From contig JASLGO010000011.1 of NCBI GenBank assembly GCA_030150135.1, positions 1 through 28,650 on the forward strand: DNA of 28,650 nucleotides, read 5' to 3'. Positions 23,373-28,650 of the stretch are shown here, piece by piece. A program made the position numbers and the translations under genes. The notes under the pieces were generated by a model. It was given only the letters and a program-made list of their open reading frames with translations. It was not told where the DNA came from and ran no database searches. This DNA comes from Aquirhabdus sp. (GTDB lineage Bacteria > Pseudomonadota > Gammaproteobacteria > Pseudomonadales > Moraxellaceae). Numbering within the stretch: position 1 is the first letter of the stretch; each line of letters starts with the position of its first letter.

Positions 23373-24230
23373 TTAGCCCATAAAAAATACAACGCCAGAA
23401 AATATCAAGCAGTACGCACCGAACAAATGCCAGCGATCTTGTTCAAGCCAGCGAGATAACCAGCGTAGTGCGAGAAAACCTGCGAGAAAACTAAAGACCA
23501 TGCCGAGTAGTGCAGGGAGCAATGCCGCATGAATATCAAAATGTGTGGCGGTTGTTCCAACAGCATGAATTTGATCTTTAAAGAGGCGATAACCTTCTTT
23601 CAAAATGACAATCGGAGTGAGAACTACAGCTAGTGCAAAACTAAATTCTTCTGCGCGACGACGATTAACGCCGAGCGACAAACCTGTCGAAATGGTTGCG
23701 CCAGAACGAGAGAAACCACGGAAAGGCAAACAGAGTCCTTGTACTGCGCCAATCACGATTGCACGGAATGTGGATAATTCACCCGCTTGAGTTTCTTTAA
23801 AGCGTGAAGAAATAATGATCAAAAGCCCCGATGCAGCCAAACCTGTGGAAATGATGTATTTATTATCAAAGAGTTGTTCGATCTGAAAGGTTTGAGCATT
23901 TGCAGCAAAGAAGTGTTTAATGATGGTTTGTAGTGTCAGTCCGATCACGCCTGTTGCAGCAGTGGCAAAAAAGGCAAATTTGGTGATCGTCCAAAAAGCT
24001 TCCCATGATGAAAAGTATGCTTTTTTCCATGCTTGCCAGAAATAGACAATCACGGCGAACATCGTGCCTGTATGTAGCATAACTAGCAGAAAGGTCATGT
24101 CTGGTGCAGTGGGATCGAGTCCCATGAGTTTTTCTGCGAAGATGACGTGAGCAGAGCTGGATACAGGCAGGAGCTCTGCAATCCCTTGGATAATCGCCAA
24201 GATGAAAACGTGGAATAAAGATAAGGTCAT
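23373..24230 (-). CDS. Undecaprenyl-diphosphate phosphatase-like protein, divergent subtype (copy 2)
   Basis: The protein has 285 residues from the ATG at 24230, chosen because the first helix and the motif ILAIIQGIAELLPVSSSAH begin there. The frame extends 20 codons further without family likeness. The second motif reads CLPFRGFSRSGATIS, so the usual PGTSRSGAT has become RGFSRSGAT. The phosphate-binding SRSGAT core remains. This subtype is known to me as a separate branch of the BacA/UppP family in several Proteobacteria. Its hydrophobic profile suggests an inner-membrane protein. It is convergent with copy 1 and divergent from rsmJ. It may serve a different polyprenyl pool or topology, but nothing in the sequence settles that. 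Confidence 0.88.
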   Translation of the reverse strand: MTLSLFHVFILAIIQGIAELLPVSSSAHVIFAEKLMGLDPTAPDMTFLLVMLHTGTMFAVIVYFWQAWKKAYFSSWEAFWTITKFAFFATAATGVIGLTLQTIIKHFFAANAQTFQIEQLFDNKYIISTGLAASGLLIIISSRFKETQAGELSTFRAIVIGAVQGLCLPFRGFSRSGATISTGLSLGVNRRRAEEFSFALAVVLTPIVILKEGYRLFKDQIHAVGTTATHFDIHAALLPALLGMVFSFLAGFLALRWLSRWLEQDRWHLFGAYCLIFSGVVFFMG

Positions 24231-24381
24231 GATGAATGAATAGTGAGTTTGAGAGGGTGCGGCGAGTGTAGCATAAGCTATAATTTGCAATAACCTTTAG
24301 CCATGACAGAGTTTGAACCATGAGTGATTTTGTAGTGAGAATTTTGTAAATGGTTCATTCGTTGAATAATCAGGCTTCGAT

Positions 24382-25236
24382 ATGAATTTAATTCATTTGC
24401 CTCAAACGGCGCAGCAGGCATTAGCTGTACAACAATGGTTGAGCCAGCATGCGGATGATTGGGCGATCACCTTAGTTTTGGTTGAACAAAGCCAAACGCC
24501 GACTGCGCGTGAGTTACGGCAGAATCCAGAACTGTGTTTGATCTATGACGAACAGGGTCTGTGGCTAGCGGTCAATGGCATGAAAATGCAGCCAGATTGG
24601 GTTGGGGAACTCCCTCGTTTGTATCGTGCGGGTATCCGTAATGAATTGTTGGCGCGCGCGTGTATGGTGACGCCAACTGCGCGGATTATCGATGCCACAG
24701 CAGGTCTCGGACATGATGCGTTGTTGCTGGCGTGGCTGGGCGCAAGTGTGACCTTGGTTGAGCGTCATCCGATTTTAGCAGCCTTGCTGATGGATGCCAA
24801 AATCCAAGCGGCTCGTTATATGGATGAGCGATTACAGCAGACTTTGACACGTATGACGGTAGTTTTTGCAAAATCAGAAGTGTATTTGATCGATTCTGCT
24901 ATTCGCAATGAGACGGATGTCGTTTATCTTGATCCGATGTTTCCAAAAGCCTTGACTGAGAAAAAACAGCCTCTCGTTAAAAAAGAGATGCAAATTCTCC
25001 AATATTTATTATCTATACCACGCCCTGATGATTCCGTCATTGATTGGGGGGATGCGTTATTGCCTTTAGCCATGCAAGTGGCAAATCGTGTCGTGGTCAA
25101 GCGTCCTCGATTGGCGAATCCGCTTGCTGATATTGAACCCGCGCATCGTTGGTTAGGTGATGCTTGTCGTTTTGATGGTTATTTTCAACATCATGTTGTC
25201 AATGATGCTGCGCCATCGACAGAAATGATTTTATGA
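24382..25236 (+). CDS. rsmJ: 16S rRNA (guanine1516-N2)-methyltransferase
   Basis: RsmJ methylates G1516 of 16S rRNA with S-adenosylmethionine. The protein has 284 residues. The SAM-binding motif reads IIDATAGLGHDALLLAWLG at about 106-124, followed by the acidic end of strand 2 (LVERHP). The catalytic-type motif VYLDPMFPKALTEKK is at about 180. These match the RsmJ family closely. The stop codon overlaps the bioC start (ATGA), so the two are translationally coupled. The start has no clear ribosome site. A small out-of-frame ORF (24350-24385) ends over this ATG. Confidence 0.93.
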   Translation: MNLIHLPQTAQQALAVQQWLSQHADDWAITLVLVEQSQTPTARELRQNPELCLIYDEQGLWLAVNGMKMQPDWVGELPRLYRAGIRNELLARACMVTPTARIIDATAGLGHDALLLAWLGASVTLVERHPILAALLMDAKIQAARYMDERLQQTLTRMTVVFAKSEVYLIDSAIRNETDVVYLDPMFPKALTEKKQPLVKKEMQILQYLLSIPRPDDSVIDWGDALLPLAMQVANRVVVKRPRLANPLADIEPAHRWLGDACRFDGYFQHHVVNDAAPSTEMIL

Positions 25237-25976
25237 TAAATCTTCCACCTGATATTGCTGTTTGGCAAGCCTTTGATCATGCGGCTGAGCATTATGATCA
25301 GGCGAGTGTGTTACAACGTCAATCCGCTCAATTTTTCTTTGATGAAATACAACAGCGTGAGGGTTTGTTACGACACTCGTTGGAGTGGCTTGATGCGGGC
25401 TGTGGCACAGGGGTGATGGCGAAGAAAATCGCTGAGCAAGGTCAGCGGGTGTTTGCTGTTGACCAATCACCTGCGATGTTGACCCATTTACAAGGGATTG
25501 ATGGGATTACGCCCATCCAAGCTGATATTCATCATTTACCTTTTGCTGATTCATCGATGGATCGTCTGGTTAGTCATTTTGCTTTGCATTGGCTTGGACC
25601 AATGATTTTGTCTGAGCTATGTCGTGTGGTGAAATCAGATGGCATATTGTGGTTAGCGATTCCTGTTCAGGGCTCGTTTGCTAGCGTCCGTGCACGATAT
25701 CCAGAATTACCAGTCTTTGATTTTTTGCCTGCTGATGTTTGGCTAGATGCGGCTGCGAAGCAATCGGTTGAAGTTATTTCTGTCTGTGAAAAGCGCTGGA
25801 GTCAAACATTTGAGACGTTGCAAGAGTTGTTGCATATGCTCAAGCTGATGGGTGGGCATCGTTTAGGGCGTGCGCAAGCGCCTGTTCCATTGGCAACTTT
25901 CAGATCTTGGTTGCGTGATATAGAACCGATTGTTCTGGAATATCAGGTTCTTTATTTGCAGTTGCGCTGTTTGTGA
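25233..25976 (+). CDS. bioC: Malonyl-ACP O-methyltransferase BioC
   Basis: BioC methylates malonyl-ACP to let the fatty-acid enzymes make the pimelate moiety of biotin. The 247-residue protein has the typical start AFDHAAEHYDQASVLQRQSA, the SAM motif WLDAGCGTGVMAKKIAEQG at about 52-70, and DQSPAMLTH. It also has the LPFADSSMDRLVSHFALHW block, which is characteristic of BioC among methyltransferases. It overlaps rsmJ by 4 bp. bioD follows after 123 bp on the same strand, which strengthens the assignment. The usual companions bioF, bioA and bioB are not in the window. Confidence 0.9.
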   Translation: MINLPPDIAVWQAFDHAAEHYDQASVLQRQSAQFFFDEIQQREGLLRHSLEWLDAGCGTGVMAKKIAEQGQRVFAVDQSPAMLTHLQGIDGITPIQADIHHLPFADSSMDRLVSHFALHWLGPMILSELCRVVKSDGILWLAIPVQGSFASVRARYPELPVFDFLPADVWLDAAAKQSVEVISVCEKRWSQTFETLQELLHMLKLMGGHRLGRAQAPVPLATFRSWLRDIEPIVLEYQVLYLQLRCL

Positions 25977-26060
25977 AGAAGCGACCAAGTATCTTCATAA
26001 GTCAAAAGATAAATTATCAACATTTATAAATTAAATTTGATTTGTAGGGATCACACATTC

Positions 26061-26099
26061 ATGATGAGTCATCCCATTCAACTGCGTTTAGTCTTTTAA
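26061..26099 (+). CDS. Possible 12-codon leader ORF abutting bioD
   Basis: A small ORF encoding MMSHPIQLRLVF ends with TAA directly before the bioD ATG (TAAATG) and is in the same frame. bioD lacks a recognisable ribosome site of its own, while TAGGGA lies about 12 bp before this ORF. It could provide translational coupling, or it may be chance. No homology evidence is available. Confidence 0.2.
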   Translation: MMSHPIQLRLVF

Positions 26100-26849
26100 A
26101 TGTCCGAATCTGTACCCCCCGTAGTTCAAACCCCAAAGCGACGCGACGTTTTCTTTATTGCAGGCACGGATACCGACGTTGGTAAGACCGCTGTGTCATG
26201 TACATTACTAGCGCGTGCGCGATTCTTGGGATTAAGTGCATTTGGCATCAAGCCGATTACGGCAGGTTGTCGTACAGAAGTGTTGAATGGCAAAAATGTG
26301 CTGGTGAGTGATGACGCAGCTCGCATGAGCGCGCAAGCCAGTGTGGTGCTAGATCCAATGCTGCTTGCTCCAATACGATTACCACTCCCGATTTCTCCAC
26401 ATCTTGCGGCAGCTGATGCAGGGGTGACCTTGCGTGCCGAGCGTGTGGTAGGGCAGGTGCGTGCGGCGTTGTCTATGCGTGCTGATTTTGTCGTGGTTGA
26501 AGGCGCAGGCGGTTGGCGAGTGCCGATCAATGCGCGTGAAACGGTTGCGGATGTTGCTCGATTATTGCAAAAGCCTGTCATTCTGGTGGTGCGAATCCGT
26601 TTAGGTTGCCTCAATCATGCGTTACTGACCGCAGAAGCGATTCGTCGTGATGGACTGGAGTTGGCGGGGTGGGTGGCAACGGTGCTGGATGATGAGCAGT
26701 CGAGTGATGCAATTCAAGCTCAATGTGCTTCGTTAGCGGAGCGACTTCATGCACCATGTTTGGGTATTTTGCCATTTCAAGACGTGTTGAATGTCGATGA
26801 ATTAGCAATGCAAATTCGCTTGCCTTATGAGGTGAATACTGAAACATGA
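26100..26849 (+). CDS. bioD: Dethiobiotin synthetase
   Basis: BioD closes the ureido ring of dethiobiotin from 7,8-diaminopelargonate, CO2 and ATP. The 249-residue protein has the P-loop FIAGTDTDVGKT (about 19-30), FGIKPITAGC with the conserved Lys at about 51, PISPHLAA, VVVEGAGGWRVPI, and VRIRLGCLNHALLTAEAI. Together these are the BioD signature set. The ATG at 26100 directly follows a stop codon in the same frame, so the N-terminus is firmly bounded. It follows bioC in the same direction. Confidence 0.95.
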   Translation: MSESVPPVVQTPKRRDVFFIAGTDTDVGKTAVSCTLLARARFLGLSAFGIKPITAGCRTEVLNGKNVLVSDDAARMSAQASVVLDPMLLAPIRLPLPISPHLAAADAGVTLRAERVVGQVRAALSMRADFVVVEGAGGWRVPINARETVADVARLLQKPVILVVRIRLGCLNHALLTAEAIRRDGLELAGWVATVLDDEQSSDAIQAQCASLAERLHAPCLGILPFQDVLNVDELAMQIRLPYEVNTET

Positions 26850-27089
26850 GCATGTGTGAATTGATGAAAGCTGGTTGGATGTAAAATGATCAATTTTACA
26901 AATTATTTGTATCAATTCATGTCAATTTCAGTCTTAATTTAGCAGTCTGTTTTTTGCGTCATATTTGGCAATTTGTCATTCATTTGCAAAGTTATTTCGT
27001 CTTTAATGGTTAGAGTTGTCACTCTAATTGCTTGAAGACTTGTGTGTTTTAAAGTTATTAGTTTTTATAGAGTCCTAAGCCGAAATCCC

Positions 27090-28622
27090 ATGATTGAGCT
27101 GCCACCGTCTCGAAGTTTCTTTCTTGATTTGTTTGCGAACCAAAAAGCTGCACTCTGGATGTTGCTCGGCTCTCGTCGCGCATTTCGTTTTGTCACTCCA
27201 AGTGCCTCTCAGCTAGTGGTTCTGGCAATTTTTGCCATTCTTGCAAATACCTTATTTAGTTGGCTGACCGCTGACGGGGCGGGGCATTTTAACGCCCAAG
27301 GTTTGGCTAGTTATCTATTGTGGCCTTTCATTGCAATGGTTGCAGGGATTTTTCTTGCACAGCGCAATGGTCTTGGGCGCTTGATGTTGGTTCCTGTGAT
27401 CCTGTGGCTCGTTGCAGATATTTACGTCGCACTTTTTCAAAGCCTCTTGCAATATCTCGGACTGGTTAATCTACTGCCAGAAGTGCTGTTGCCGTGGATG
27501 AATTCGCTGTTTCTCGTCTTGTTTATCTGGCAGACAGTTTCTTTGTTGTGGATTTTTGCCAAACAATTGAAGTGGCCGTGGTGGGAACAAATTTTGATCT
27601 TGGTCGCGACGATTGTGATCTTGGCGATTTGGCAAGAAGCGGTCAGTAGTCAGCCGATCTGGAAAGTTGAAGAAAAAGTCCAACCCGTGATGCTCTCCGA
27701 AGAAGCGTTGTATGCTCAGCCACGCTTGCTGGATGATATGTTGGATCAGTTGCAAAAAGGTGTATTTGGCGAAACTCATTGGTACTTCATGGGCGTTGCG
27801 GGTGCGGGTTATCAGGATGTGTTTAAGACTGAAATAGAAAATACTCAGCGTCAGTTTGATACTCGGTTTGGCACAACTGGACGATCACTCGCTCTGATTA
27901 ATAATGCCAACACTCAAGAGACGCGCCCACTTGCCAGTCGGACGAGTATTGCGCGAGCTTTGGCACGCGTTGGTCAAGACATGAATCCCGATGATGTGCT
28001 GTTTTTATTCATGACATCGCATGGTAATCAAAATGTTTTTGAACTGGCCAATGATCCAATCAGCCTCACGTCGATAGATCCACAGTGGTTGCGTGAAACG
28101 CTGGATCGTTCGAATATCCGCTGGCGTGTGCTGGTGATATCAGCCTGCTACTCAGGCAGCTTTATTCCTGCGCTTGAATCGCCAGATACGATTATTATCA
28201 CTGCATCTGCGGCAGATCGTCCTTCTTTTGGGTGTTCTACGGAAGCGGATTACACGTATTTTGGTCGTGCATTTTTCTCTAATGCAATGCGTACGCAAAA
28301 TTCATTGGCTTCGGCGTTTGCGGCTGCCCAAACTGAAATTACTAAGCGCGAAAAACAAGAAGGTTTTGCGCCTTCTAATCCACAGATGCGTGTAGGTAGT
28401 AACATTGCGCTTATTTTGCCGCAACTGGAAAGTCACCTGTTCCCTACACCAGATGTTGCCGCTGCGATGCCTGCGGTTGTCGATACGTCATCGAATCATC
28501 CTGATTCAGCAAAACTCTCGCCTCTAGATAAGTTATCATCGATGCGGTTGTTGCCTAAACCAGAAAAAGCACGACCCATCGCACCGATTCCCCATGAGAA
28601 GGCGCATCTCTCTAACAATTAG
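27090..28622 (+). CDS. Membrane-anchored C13-family (legumain/caspase-fold) cysteine peptidase
   Basis: The protein has 510 residues from the ATG at 27090; the frame extends 16 codons to a GTG, and neither start has a clear ribosome site. The N-terminal part (about 40-185) has roughly five hydrophobic helices. A C13-type peptidase domain spans about 200-430. The catalytic dyad is visible as His311 in FLFMTSHGN and Cys353 in VLVISACYSGSF. These are the hallmarks of the legumain and GPI-transamidase-like fold. The C-terminus is Pro/Ser-rich and probably disordered. Bacterial members with membrane domains are annotated as C13 family peptidases, but I know of no established substrate. The gene follows bioD after 240 bp, in which GTAAAAT/ATTTTAC (26881-26899) and AGAGT/ACTCT dyads occur. 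A further gene begins 14 bp downstream. Confidence 0.85.
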   Translation: MIELPPSRSFFLDLFANQKAALWMLLGSRRAFRFVTPSASQLVVLAIFAILANTLFSWLTADGAGHFNAQGLASYLLWPFIAMVAGIFLAQRNGLGRLMLVPVILWLVADIYVALFQSLLQYLGLVNLLPEVLLPWMNSLFLVLFIWQTVSLLWIFAKQLKWPWWEQILILVATIVILAIWQEAVSSQPIWKVEEKVQPVMLSEEALYAQPRLLDDMLDQLQKGVFGETHWYFMGVAGAGYQDVFKTEIENTQRQFDTRFGTTGRSLALINNANTQETRPLASRTSIARALARVGQDMNPDDVLFLFMTSHGNQNVFELANDPISLTSIDPQWLRETLDRSNIRWRVLVISACYSGSFIPALESPDTIIITASAADRPSFGCSTEADYTYFGRAFFSNAMRTQNSLASAFAAAQTEITKREKQEGFAPSNPQMRVGSNIALILPQLESHLFPTPDVAAAMPAVVDTSSNHPDSAKLSPLDKLSSMRLLPKPEKARPIAPIPHEKAHLSNN

Positions 28623-28636
28623 ATAAGGATTTCCCC

Positions 28637-28650
28637 ATGAAAACACGTGC
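28637..28650 (+). CDS. Start of a further gene (truncated by the window edge)
   Basis: The ATG at 28637 is preceded by AAGGA with 7-bp spacing and begins MKTR. Only four full codons are visible, so no product can be named. It lies 14 bp after the peptidase gene and is probably in the same transcript. Confidence 0.5.

Noticed and set aside
24350..24385. Mini-ORF of 11 codons overlapping the rsmJ start by ATGA
   Set aside because: It has no ribosome site of its own and is out of frame with rsmJ. It is probably chance, unlike the in-frame abutting one at bioD, which is kept only at low confidence.
26126..26614. Antisense ORF of 162 codons opposite bioD
   Set aside because: It lies wholly within the well-supported bioD gene on the other strand, with an Arg/Ala/Thr-rich composition typical of a reading-frame shadow.

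Overview
The window looks like a chromosomal segment of a gammaproteobacterium of the Moraxellaceae (an Acinetobacter relative). The strongest sign is a fil locus (filA-filB-filC-filD-filE-filF order), which I know from Acinetobacter annotations. The AT-leaning composition and the housekeeping genes (guaA, gpmI, pabB, tsaB, rsmJ, mobA, bioC/bioD) fit this. The genus cannot be fixed from the sequence alone. I see no tRNA, rRNA, insertion sequence, prophage or CRISPR array.

Left part (1-7.8 kb): the 3' end of a SPINDLY/OGT-type glycosyltransferase gene; then on the minus strand a carboxy-terminal processing protease (ctpA) downstream of phosphoglycerate mutase (gpmI); guaA on the plus strand; an unusual cluster of palindromes and a bidirectional terminator; and pabB on the minus strand.

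Centre (7.85-18.6 kb): an eleven-kilobase block of envelope genes, all on the plus strand. Three FilA-like exported paralogues lie in tandem. They are followed by a membrane-anchored or exported C39-like cysteine peptidase (FilB), two predicted outer-membrane beta-barrels (FilC, Phenol_MetA_deg-like; FilD, FadL-like), an exported soluble protein (FilE) and a large lipoprotein (FilF). The first two filA genes share a duplicated upstream module, a dyad plus promoter-like boxes at identical spacing. Each filA gene is followed by a hairpin, and the block ends in a strong bidirectional terminator. This is the region most likely to hold a poorly described system. The exported substrates, peptidase, barrels and lipoprotein suggest assembly or secretion of a surface structure. 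No chaperone, usher, prepilin peptidase or pilus ATPase gene is present, although the family carries 'pilus assembly' names.

Right part (18.6-28.65 kb): two NUDIX hydrolases, a gamma-type carbonic anhydrase homologue, mobA, tsaB, two convergent undecaprenyl-diphosphate phosphatases of different subtypes, rsmJ overlapping bioC, bioD, a membrane-bound C13 (legumain/caspase-fold) peptidase, and the first codons of a further gene. Two intergenic repeats here resemble widespread REP-like palindromic elements.
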